Of a DNA stretch of 64,000 bases, positions 33,021 to 41,693 are shown in pieces. This stretch comes from Bradyrhizobium vignae. Its GTDB lineage: Bacteria > Pseudomonadota > Alphaproteobacteria > Rhizobiales > Xanthobacteraceae. The notes below the pieces were generated by a model, which was given only the letters and a program-made list of their open reading frames with translations, searched no databases and was not told the origin of the DNA. The translations under genes were made by a program, and so were the position numbers. The DNA is taken from assembly GCF_004114425.1 (NCBI RefSeq), contig NZ_RDQF01000029.1, positions 1-64,000 of the forward strand, in the 5' to 3' direction. Each line of letters opens with the position of its first letter. The stretch's first letter is position 1.

Positions 33021-34055
33021 ATGGACGCACCCGTCCGCCTGTCGGTGATGGGAGCGGGCCTCATCGGCAAACGGCATATCGAGCACATTCTCGCGCGGCC
33101 GGAGGCGGTGCTGTCGTCGATCGTCGATCCGGCGCCGGCGGCACGAGAGTTGGCGGCTGCCCTGAAGGTGGACTGGTTTCCGTCGTTTCAGGACTTGCTT
33201 TCCGGAAATCGGCCGGAGGGGGTGGTTGTCGCCACCCCCAATCAGATGCACGTTGCCAACGGCATGGATTGTATCGCGGCTCGCATCCCGGCGCTCATCG
33301 AGAAGCCGTTAGCAGACGACGTCCTCGCTGCACATGCCCTGGTCGAGGCCGCCGAGGGGGCGGGCGTGCCGCTGCTCACCGGCCATCATCGCCGCCACAA
33401 TCCGATGATCCAACGCGCCAAGGCGGAGATCGACAGCGGCCGGCTCGGCGAGATCGTGTCGGTGCATGGCATGTTCTGGCTGATCAAGCCGGACGAGTAT
33501 TTCGATGTGGCTTGGCGCCGGCAGAAAGGAGCGGGGCCCGTTTTCCTGAATCTCATCCACGATGTCGACCTGCTGCGGTACCTCTGCGGGGATATCGTGG
33601 CGGTACAAGCTGCCCAATCCAATCGGCTGCGTGGAAATGCGGTTGAAGAGACAGCGGTGATCCTCCTGCACTTCGCCTCCGGCGCCTTGGGAACGGTCAA
33701 TGTCTCCGATACCATCCAGTCGCCTTGGAGCTGGGAATTCACCGCCGATGAGAACCCGGCCTACAGTCATACGCAGGAGGCGTGTTACCAGATCGGCGGC
33801 ACGAGGGCATCGCTGGCTATTCCGCAACTCGATCTATGGCATCACCCAAGCCAGGCCAGCTGGTGGGCGCCGATCGAGCGCGAGCGGCTGCGGTACGAGA
33901 AGGAAGATCCGCTCGGCCTGCAGATTGCCAATTTCTGCGGGGTGATCCGGGGTACGGCCGAGCCTGTGGTGAGTGGGCGCGAAGGGCTGAAAACCCTCAG
34001 AGTGATCGACGCGGTCAAACGCGCGGCGGAAACGGGGGATTTCGTATCGGTTTGA
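33021..34055 (+). CDS. Gfo/Idh/MocA-family NAD(P)-dependent oxidoreductase
   Basis: A 344-residue enzyme with an N-terminal Rossmann domain (VRLSVMGAGLIGKRHIEHILARPEAVLSSIVDPAPAA) and the EKP motif IEKPLADDVLAAHALVEAAEGAG at about residue 94. A C-terminal alpha/beta domain carries GHHRRHNPMIQRAKAEIDSGRLGEIVS and the catalytic-histidine segment FLNLIHDVDLLRYLCGDI. Family members act on inositols, sugars and related cyclitols, which suits a pathway for a cyclohexane polyol acid. It is the last gene of the operon and starts six bases after aroQ ends. Confidence 0.9.
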   Translation: MDAPVRLSVMGAGLIGKRHIEHILARPEAVLSSIVDPAPAARELAAALKVDWFPSFQDLLSGNRPEGVVVATPNQMHVANGMDCIAARIPALIEKPLADDVLAAHALVEAAEGAGVPLLTGHHRRHNPMIQRAKAEIDSGRLGEIVSVHGMFWLIKPDEYFDVAWRRQKGAGPVFLNLIHDVDLLRYLCGDIVAVQAAQSNRLRGNAVEETAVILLHFASGALGTVNVSDTIQSPWSWEFTADENPAYSHTQEACYQIGGTRASLAIPQLDLWHHPSQASWWAPIERERLRYEKEDPLGLQIANFCGVIRGTAEPVVSGREGLKTLRVIDAVKRAAETGDFVSV

Positions 34056-34067
34056 TACCGGAAAGCA

Positions 34068-34275
34068 CGGCCTTCTGTTGCAGAGTGAGCGCGCCGCGAA
34101 AACATTCGAGCGGCGTCCGGATCGTATGGATGAGGAGCAGCGGAGGCCCATTGCCGGTCTTTTGAAAGCGCACGCTGAGCTTGATGATATCCACGATGTT
34201 GCGTGCGAGAAGCCGGACCTGCAGCCGGCACTGGCTGCCGAATAGGGCCGTGCCGGTCCCGATGATCCCATGAAT
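34068..34275 (-). pseudogene. Remnant N-terminal part of an alpha/beta hydrolase
   Basis: On the minus strand one frame reads TALFGSQCRLQVRLLARNIVD, then KLSVRFQKTGNGPPLLLIHTIR, then TPLECFRGALTLQQKAVL. The phrase V-R-F-Q-K-T-G-N-G-P-P-L-L-L-I-H is the beta-3 strand and oxyanion region of alpha/beta hydrolases (usually xxKxGxGPPLxLLHG). No nucleophile elbow or start codon is present. The fragment fills the gap between the Gfo/Idh gene and the TetR gene and looks like the stub of a deleted gene. Confidence 0.45.
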
Positions 34276-34343
34276 GCCCTGACGTCGATGCCTCCGCGGA
34301 AGCGGCCCGGGCGGTCACATTCGGCGTTCATGTCCTCCGTTTT

Positions 34344-34967
34344 TCACTTCTGTCGTTTCTTCTTTTTGGCCTCGAGCAGGGTTCGCATCGCGTCGGCCCA
34401 CATCGCTACAAGTCGCTCGCGTGGTCCCGCAGAGGTTCGAAGGTTCTCGGAAATCGCGAGGCCTCTGATGAAATGGAGCGTCAGCGCGATGACGTCGTGA
34501 TAGGCCTCGGAATCCGTCCACTCGCCGAAGAGCTGGACATAAACGCGCTCGAGATCGTGTCGGGCACCGCGCTCTGCCGTGGTCAATGCCTGTTTCAAGG
34601 CAGCATCCGTGCGAGCCACCGCCCAGAGCTCCAACTCGGCGAGATAGGCTGGCTGGCGCGCGGCGAATGCAAGCGCTTCGACGGCCGCAACCAGAGTGTC
34701 AGCCGGCCCCGCGCCTGCGCGCCCCTGCGAGACGGCCTTCTTGTTCCGGCTGACGAGTTCGGCGACGCTCGCGGCCAACAGAGCGGCGTGGGTTGGAAAG
34801 TGATGGAGTAGGGCGCCGCGGCTGACTCTCGCCCGATGCTGTACCGCGAGCGTGGTCGTGCCGGCGACGCCGAGGTCGATCAGGCAATCCACGGCGGCGT
34901 TCAGAATCCGCGATCGTGTGGTCTCGGCCGCTCCGTCGAGAGCGCCGTTCTTCGCAGGTCTTGGCAT
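34344..34967 (-). CDS. TetR/AcrR-family transcriptional regulator
   Basis: A 207-residue repressor with the N-terminal DNA-binding domain TTRSRILNAAVDCLIDLGVAGTTTLAVQHRARVSRGALLHHFPTHAALLAASVAEL (residues 16-70) and a C-terminal helical domain of the TetR_C type used by regulators of acyl-CoA or fatty-acid genes. It ends in a lysine-rich tail (EAKKKKRQK). It is divergent from the crotonase gene, with an 87-base gap that contains an exceptional nested palindrome. Repression of both directions by the same protein is likely. Confidence 0.9.
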   Translation of the reverse strand: MPRPAKNGALDGAAETTRSRILNAAVDCLIDLGVAGTTTLAVQHRARVSRGALLHHFPTHAALLAASVAELVSRNKKAVSQGRAGAGPADTLVAAVEALAFAARQPAYLAELELWAVARTDAALKQALTTAERGARHDLERVYVQLFGEWTDSEAYHDVIALTLHFIRGLAISENLRTSAGPRERLVAMWADAMRTLLEAKKKKRQK

Positions 34968-34979
34968 GCCTTCCCTCGA

Positions 34980-35028
34980 CAGTCAGCATTGACTGTAACA
35001 CGATAATCGTTACAGTCAATGCTGACTG
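34980..35028. promoter_or_regulatory. Nested double palindrome, TetR operator candidate
   Basis: Two perfect 20-base arms, CAGTCAGCATTGACTGTAAC (34980-34999) and its exact reverse complement (35009-35028), flank nine bases (ACGATAATC). Each arm contains its own 16-base palindrome CAGTCA-N4-TGACTG. Thus two identical TetR half-operators are placed head to head, one turn plus apart, covering the promoter area of the crotonase gene. Confidence 0.8.
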
Positions 35029-35054
35029 TCCATACATACATCCGGGAGGTTACG

Positions 35055-35951
35055 ATGCCGAATTTCTCGACTCTCAGTATCGCAGTCCGCGAGGATGCAC
35101 CGAACATCGCCCGTCTCGTCCTCGACCGCCCGGGTCGGTTCAACGCCATCGACGACGTGATGCCCGAAGAGATCCGTGCGGCGGTGGAGTGGGCGGAGAA
35201 AAACGACGACGTGCACGTCGTCGTGATCGAAGGCGCAGGTAAGGGGTTCTGCGGCGGATATGATCTCGTCGCCTACGCGGAGAGCGAGATCGAGCACCCG
35301 TGCCAGCAGGAGAGCGAGCCTTGGGACCCCATGGTCGATTACGCATTCATGAAGAAGAACACCGAGAACTTCATGAGCTTGTGGAAGTGCTCCAAGCCGA
35401 CCATCGCCAAGATTCACGGCGCGGCGGTCGCCGGGGGTAGCGATATCGCGCTCTGCTGCGACCTGATCGTGATGGCGGAGGACGCTCGGATCGGCTACAT
35501 GCCGACGCGCGTATGGGGATGCCCTACCACCGCGATGTGGACGTTCAAGCTCGGACCTGCGCGCGCCAAGGAGATGATGTTCACCGGGAACATGATCGAC
35601 GGGCGCAAGGCGGCGGAGTGGGGGCTGGCGAATGTCTGCGTTCCGGTGGAGCGGCTCGAGGCCGAGACGCGAAAGCTCGCCGACCGGATTGCCGGCGTTC
35701 CGAAGAGTCACCTCGCCATGCACAAGATGGTCGTCAACCAGGTCATGCTGACCATGGGTCTCGAGCAGACGCAGTCGCTCGCGACGCTCTTTGACGGCAT
35801 CACGCGTCACAATCCTGAGGGGTTGTGGTTCAGGCGGTACGCGCAGAAGCACGGTTTCAAGGCGGCCATCGAATGGCGTGACAGCGGCCGCCCGATCCCG
35901 GAACGCGACGAGGCACGCAGGTTGATTCACGAAATGAAGGGTATTGACTGA
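35055..35951 (+). CDS. Crotonase-superfamily protein (enoyl-CoA hydratase/isomerase-like)
   Basis: A 298-residue crotonase-fold protein. Recognisable blocks are ARLVLDRPGRFNAIDDVMPEEI, VVIEGAGKGFCGGYDLVAY (oxyanion loop), PTIAKIHGAAVAGGSDIALCCDLIVMAEDARIGYMPTRVWG and RAKEMMFTGNMIDGRKAAEWGLA. Compared with rat mitochondrial enoyl-CoA hydratase, the first catalytic glutamate (GGCEL) is replaced by aspartate (GGSDI) and the second (PE) by threonine (PT), so normal hydration is doubtful. The C-terminus is longer than usual (GLWFRRYAQKHGFKAAIEWRDSG). The start at 35055 follows GGGAGG; an earlier in-frame ATG at 35019 lies inside the operator. The gene probably pairs with the unknown one at 36015. 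Confidence 0.88.
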   Translation: MPNFSTLSIAVREDAPNIARLVLDRPGRFNAIDDVMPEEIRAAVEWAEKNDDVHVVVIEGAGKGFCGGYDLVAYAESEIEHPCQQESEPWDPMVDYAFMKKNTENFMSLWKCSKPTIAKIHGAAVAGGSDIALCCDLIVMAEDARIGYMPTRVWGCPTTAMWTFKLGPARAKEMMFTGNMIDGRKAAEWGLANVCVPVERLEAETRKLADRIAGVPKSHLAMHKMVVNQVMLTMGLEQTQSLATLFDGITRHNPEGLWFRRYAQKHGFKAAIEWRDSGRPIPERDEARRLIHEMKGID

Positions 35952-36014
35952 CGCCGTCGGGAGCGCGAGCGATGTCGGCGCCATTCATTCATCGAAGAAC
36001 GTCCGGAGAAACGA

Positions 36015-37073
36015 ATGAGCATTAAGAACAGTACGTCGGATGACGTGCAGGCCTATCGCGCGGTCGAGCGGATTTATCACTCCTATCTTACGGGTCTCAT
36101 CCTACATCTCTCGTCGCGCGCCGGGGCGGCTCGCGCTGCTGAGATCGTGTTCAGAATGTTCCGCCGCCAGCAAGCGACCCATTTCGTCGCTGGCCTCAAA
36201 AAGCTCGGTTTGGACGGCTTGCCCCATGCAGTCGCCAGCGCACAGTACAACTACCTCGCCAATCAGATCGGCGGCGTAAAGGTCGAATACGTCTATGAGA
36301 GCGACAAGAAGGCATGGATTCGTTATCCGCCTCCCCGGTGGCTTTGGTATGGTACCGCAATCTGCGGAATTCCCTCGGAAGTGTCTCGCGGGATGCTCAG
36401 GGGATGGCACGGCAACAACGGCGTGGTTCTCGGTAACCCTCGCCTGGGCTTCGTCTGCACGGGACAGACCGTCGACGGGCAGCCCGGCCTGGAGGGATAT
36501 TACCGGGAGTACGATCATGAACTTTCTCCGGAAGAGCGGCTGCAATTTTCGCCCGGAGAGCGATGCCCTCCATTCAGGCCAGAACTTGCGCCACGCCTTG
36601 GCGAAACGAATTGGCCAGAAAGTCGCTTGAGAAAGGCCCTCCGCAATTACGCGATGGACTACATCACGTCGATCCTGCCTGAAATGATGTCGGTGCTCGG
36701 ACCGGCCGAGGGAGGTCACCTGGGAGGTTTAGCCGCTCGATTGATCGGCATGCACACGTTCGACGATGTTGCGTCCATGCTCGGTGGAGTGGACCGAGGT
36801 GTCGCAGGTTTTGCAACCGCACTTACGAGGCTGTTACGTGGCCAAGGCGATGACGCCGAGATGCATCTTGAAGGCAGCACGGCGATCGTAAGGCAAACGA
36901 CGTGGCGCCTCATGTCTGGGAGGGAGCAAATGTCTCCCGCCATATTCGATGCGTGGAATGAGCTGTGGCTGGGCGCTGCACTGGCTCACGATCGTTTCAT
37001 GCGCGTCACCCTGATCAGTCGCCGAGATGCCGGCGATCCGGTCTGGGCATGGGAGATTCGACAGGGCCATTGA
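36015..37073 (+). CDS. Unrecognised 352-residue protein next to the crotonase gene
   Basis: I do not recognise this family. The protein has no signal peptide and no clear membrane helix. The first half is helical (VERIYHSYLTGLILHLSSRAGAARAAEIVFRMF), the middle is rich in aromatic residues, proline and glycine (KAWIRYPPPRWLWYGTAICG, LRGWHGNNGVVLGNPRLGFVCTGQTV), and the last third is helical again (HTFDDVASMLGGVDRGVAGF). Conserved-looking cysteines (AICG, FVCTG) and many tryptophans in the centre suggest a ligand pocket. It is 63 bases downstream of the crotonase gene on the same strand, with ATG at 36015 after GTCCGGAG, and probably belongs to the same TetR-controlled unit. Confidence 0.6.
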   Translation: MSIKNSTSDDVQAYRAVERIYHSYLTGLILHLSSRAGAARAAEIVFRMFRRQQATHFVAGLKKLGLDGLPHAVASAQYNYLANQIGGVKVEYVYESDKKAWIRYPPPRWLWYGTAICGIPSEVSRGMLRGWHGNNGVVLGNPRLGFVCTGQTVDGQPGLEGYYREYDHELSPEERLQFSPGERCPPFRPELAPRLGETNWPESRLRKALRNYAMDYITSILPEMMSVLGPAEGGHLGGLAARLIGMHTFDDVASMLGGVDRGVAGFATALTRLLRGQGDDAEMHLEGSTAIVRQTTWRLMSGREQMSPAIFDAWNELWLGAALAHDRFMRVTLISRRDAGDPVWAWEIRQGH

Positions 37074-37211
37074 ATGAATTGACCTGAATCAACCAGCTTG
37101 TGGGAACGCGAGCGATCCTATAATTGGGTTGGAAGCGACCTTGAACCAATTCACTTGCATGATCCTCCCGTTTTTCATGCAGTTGCGATCGCAGGCGTGC
37201 GCTTTGGAGCA

Positions 37212-38963
37212 ATGCGACGCGTCCGCGACATCGCAGCAAGTGAAAAGCCGTACCTCACGTGTGATCAGTTGGTCCATCCTCGGAAAGCAAGCTGGTTCTC
37301 CAGGCTGCTGCTCCCGCCAAGCGGGGAGGTCGAGGCCGTCGCGCCTGCCACGAGGCCGGTGTATGGTCTCCGCGTTTCGCTCGCGCTCTTCCTGATATCG
37401 CTGGGCGCCATCGCCGCCGTGTGGTGGTGGTTGGGGACGCCAGTCCATTTGGTGCGCGCACCCATCGATCCAAACGACAAGGTCCAATGCATCTCGTACG
37501 CCCCGTTCCGCAGCCATCAGACCTCGCTTTCGTCCGCGACGCAGGTATCGCGTGAGCAGATCGCGGAAGATCTCGCCCAGCTTGCGGAGATATCCGACTG
37601 CATCCGTACCTATGCGACCGATCTTGGTCTCGACCAAATCCCCGAGCTTGCAGCCCGAGCGGGGTTGAAGGTCGTCCAGGGTATTTTCCTCGACAAGGAC
37701 CAGCAGAAGAATCGAGCGCAGATCTCAACGGCGATACGCCTCGCCAGGGAGTATCTAGGGACCGTCATCGCGTTGGTGGTCGGCAACGAGACCTTGTTGC
37801 GCAAGGACATAACGGTCTCCGATCTCGCCGACACGATCCGCTCGGTCAAGGCGCAGGTCAGTGTCCCCGTGACCTATGCCGACGTCTGGGAATTCTGGCT
37901 CAGCAGTCGTGAGCTCTACGACGCCGTCGACTTCGTCACGATTCACATCCTGCCATATTGGGAGAACGTGCCGATTCCGGCAGAAGCGGCTGCCACGCAC
38001 GCCGACGCAATACGCCGGCAGGTCGCGGCGGCCTTTCCGGGCAAGGAGATCCTGATCGGCGAAGTAGGCTGGCCGAGCCAGGGACGGATGCGGGGATCGG
38101 CGTTGCCGTCGCGTATCAACCAGGCCCGGGTGGTTTCGGAGGTTCTCGACCTCGCCCGGCGCGAGAATTTCCGCTTCAACCTGTTCGAGGCCTACGACGA
38201 ATCCTGGAAGCGAGAGATCGAGGGCACAGTCGGCGGATCATGGGGCCTGTTCGGAGGCGAGCAGCGCGTGCTCAAATATCCTGCCGGCATCCCCGTCAGC
38301 AACTTTCCGCTCTGGAAGCTGCAAATGAGCTGCGGAATTGCGCTCGCGACCCTGGTGTTCGCCGCGGCATGGTTGACCTCGCGTCGCAAGCCCGCGAGCC
38401 CTGGCCTGGCTTCATGGCTCGGGGTGGCGATATCGGCGACGGCAGCCGGAATCCTGTTTGGCGTGGACGCCCAAAAGGTGTTCTTTGAAAGTGTCGGAGC
38501 GGGTGGCTGGCTCCTTTGGAGTTCTCTGCTGCTGGCCGCGACGGTTTCGCCGGTGCTTGGTGCCAACGCTCTCATGTCGGGGCGCCCACCGCCGAGTTTT
38601 CAGGAGTTGCTCGGTCCGAAAGGCTACCGGACGGAAACGATGGTCGCAACCATGCACGGGTTGGCCTTGATCGTGACCGTCGTGATCGGTGCGGCCACCG
38701 CACTAGGGCTCGTGTTCGACCCGCGCAACATCGATTTTCCTTTTGCAGCACTCACCATGGCAGCGTTGCCTTTTGCAGCGATGACGCTGCTCAATCCATC
38801 CGCGAAGGGAGGTCGTCCTGTGGCGGAGTCGCTGTTTGCCGGCGTGTTCGTCGGAGCGGCGATCTATGTGACCGTCAACGAGGGGACGGCGAACTGGCAG
38901 GCGATGTGGACTTGCGCCGCCTACCTCCTGCTTGCCGCGACGCTGTGGCGGGCCCGTGCCTGA
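37212..38963 (+). CDS. GH17-like membrane glycosidase/glucanosyltransferase, NdvC-like
   Basis: A protein of about 583 residues. An N-terminal membrane helix (LRVSLALFLISLGAIAAVWWWLG) is followed by a GH17-type TIM barrel: ISYAPFRSHQTSLSSATQVSREQIAEDLAQL, IALVVGNETLLRKDITVSDL (acid/base Glu in GNE) and KEILIGEVGWPSQG (nucleophile Glu in GEVGWPS). Six or more membrane helices follow (MSCGIALATLVFAAAWL onward). This matches the family called beta-(1-6) glucan synthase or NdvC in Bradyrhizobium, which helps make periplasmic beta-(1,3),(1,6)-glucans; no NdvB neighbour is seen. The start is uncertain: the frame opens at GTG 37098, and I chose ATG 37212 with GGAG upstream. Confidence 0.82.
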   Translation: MRRVRDIAASEKPYLTCDQLVHPRKASWFSRLLLPPSGEVEAVAPATRPVYGLRVSLALFLISLGAIAAVWWWLGTPVHLVRAPIDPNDKVQCISYAPFRSHQTSLSSATQVSREQIAEDLAQLAEISDCIRTYATDLGLDQIPELAARAGLKVVQGIFLDKDQQKNRAQISTAIRLAREYLGTVIALVVGNETLLRKDITVSDLADTIRSVKAQVSVPVTYADVWEFWLSSRELYDAVDFVTIHILPYWENVPIPAEAAATHADAIRRQVAAAFPGKEILIGEVGWPSQGRMRGSALPSRINQARVVSEVLDLARRENFRFNLFEAYDESWKREIEGTVGGSWGLFGGEQRVLKYPAGIPVSNFPLWKLQMSCGIALATLVFAAAWLTSRRKPASPGLASWLGVAISATAAGILFGVDAQKVFFESVGAGGWLLWSSLLLAATVSPVLGANALMSGRPPPSFQELLGPKGYRTETMVATMHGLALIVTVVIGAATALGLVFDPRNIDFPFAALTMAALPFAAMTLLNPSAKGGRPVAESLFAGVFVGAAIYVTVNEGTANWQAMWTCAAYLLLAATLWRARA

Positions 38964-39084
38964 GAAGGGCACGACATGACCCGCCGTGCCTGCGCGAGCA
39001 CCACCTTGATGCGGCCGATCGAGTGCGTTGAACTTTGAGCAGGCGGGTGCGCAAGGATGCGACAAAAAATTTTCACCGAGTCCC

Positions 39085-39113
39085 CTTGAACAAAGATGAA
39101 CCTGTTCCTAGGT
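39085..39113 (+). promoter_or_regulatory. RpoH-type promoter candidate of groESL
   Basis: CTTGAA at 39085-39090 and CCTAGGT at 39107-39113 are 16 bases apart, a fair match to the alphaproteobacterial heat-shock sigma consensus CTTG-N17-CYTATNT. The box ends 71 bases before groES. No CIRCE element (TTAGCACTC-N9-GAGTGCTAA) is visible in the 220-base gap. Confidence 0.5.
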
Positions 39114-39184
39114 CGTTTGCCGCCCGGGGGCCGGTTCCGGACCCGGATTTTGGACATCGCTGAACCTACCCAAGGAGGATGTGC

Positions 39185-39499
39185 ATGCATTTCCGCCCGT
39201 TGCACGATCGCGTGCTCGTGCGCCGCGTCGATGCCGAGGAGAAGACCGCCGGCGGCATCATCATTCCCGACACCGCCAAGGAGAAGCCGCAGCAGGGCGA
39301 GATCATCGCCGCTGGGCCGGGTGCGCGTAACGAGCAAGGCCAGCTCGTGCCACTCGACGTCAAGGTCGGCGACCGGGTGCTGTTCGGCAAGTGGTCAGGC
39401 ACCGAGGTCAAGATCGATGGCGAAGAGTTCTCGATCATGAAGGAAAGCGATCTTCTCGGCGTGGTCGAACAGGGCGGCACGCTGAAGAAGGCGGCGTAA
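39185..39499 (+). CDS. groES: Co-chaperonin GroES
   Basis: A 104-residue GroES. It begins MHFRPLHDRVLVRRVDAEEKTAGGIIIPDTAKEKPQQGEI, with the mobile loop at EKTAGGIIIPD that binds GroEL, and continues DRVLFGKWSGTEVKIDGEEF. I choose the ATG at 39185 rather than 39179 because the ribosome-binding site AAGGAGG ends at 39178, which leaves a normal six-base gap. It forms a heptameric lid on GroEL and is cotranscribed with groEL, 36 bases downstream. Bradyrhizobium strains usually carry several groESL copies, of which this would be one. Confidence 0.97.
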   Translation: MHFRPLHDRVLVRRVDAEEKTAGGIIIPDTAKEKPQQGEIIAAGPGARNEQGQLVPLDVKVGDRVLFGKWSGTEVKIDGEEFSIMKESDLLGVVEQGGTLKKAA

Positions 39500-39535
39500 C
39501 ACTGACGGTCATCGAACAGAAAGGAGAGTGGCAAC

Positions 39536-41155
<1,620 letters not shown>

Positions 41156-41162
41156 AGACGAG

Positions 41163-41192
41163 CGAGCCCGGCCGAGCGGCCGGGCTCGTTCT
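41163..41192 (+). terminator. Rho-independent terminator of groESL
   Basis: A perfect 11-base-pair stem, CGAGCCCGGCC (41163-41173) and GGCCGGGCTCG (41178-41188), closes a GAGC loop and is followed by TTCTT. It lies right after the groEL stop codon. Confidence 0.88.
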
Positions 41193-41246
41193 TCGCGTGC
41201 TCTGTTCTGATCAATTGGATCTGTTTTCGAACGAAAGGAGGATGAG

Positions 41247-41582
41247 ATGATCAACGATCGTGCTTTCTCCGCTCGCGGGGAAGCCACCCAGAAAACGCTG
41301 CGGCGACTCGCCGCCTTGGCCGTTGGTGCCGGCCTCTCCCTCGTGCCCTTCGCAGCCTACGGCGCCGAAAGCTCGAGCTCCGCCGCCAAGGCGGCGGACA
41401 CTTTCGAGCGGCTGGCCTTGCCGCCGATCCCGTACCTGGACACGATGCCGTGGTCGAGCTGGCAACGGGGCAGCCCGACTATGAAGGTGGATACGCTGCT
41501 GTCGCCGGTTCTGGGGCCATCCGGTATCCGGCTCGATGTCACGCCGCTGGATCGGAACCGTCCAGAGCCTGCCATGAGCTGA
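41247..41582 (+). CDS. Small exported hypothetical protein
   Basis: A 111-residue protein with an excellent ribosome-binding site (AAAGGAGGATGAG). The N-terminus RRLAALAVGAGLSLVPFAAYGAES is a signal peptide cut after YGA, with two arginines ahead of the hydrophobic core (TLRRLAALA), giving a weak Tat-like look. The mature part is about 75 residues, rich in proline and tryptophan (LALPPIPYLDTMPWSSWQRGSPTMKVDTLLSP), without recognised domain. It stands alone 54 bases after the groESL terminator. Function unknown; a periplasmic location is the only inference. Confidence 0.6.
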   Translation: MINDRAFSARGEATQKTLRRLAALAVGAGLSLVPFAAYGAESSSSAAKAADTFERLALPPIPYLDTMPWSSWQRGSPTMKVDTLLSPVLGPSGIRLDVTPLDRNRPEPAMS

Positions 41583-41693
41583 GGTCGTAGAGCGGCCGGG
41601 AGATCGCTACCTCCCGGTTCTCGCCCGCCGCCATCGACGTCGCGCTATCAGGATCTCGGCAGCCCAATGCAGAGGGGGAAACGCCGCGGGGGA

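Noticed and set aside
38964..39184. A CIRCE/HrcA element upstream of groES
   Set aside because: Looked for TTAGCACTC-N9-GAGTGCTAA in the gap; not present.
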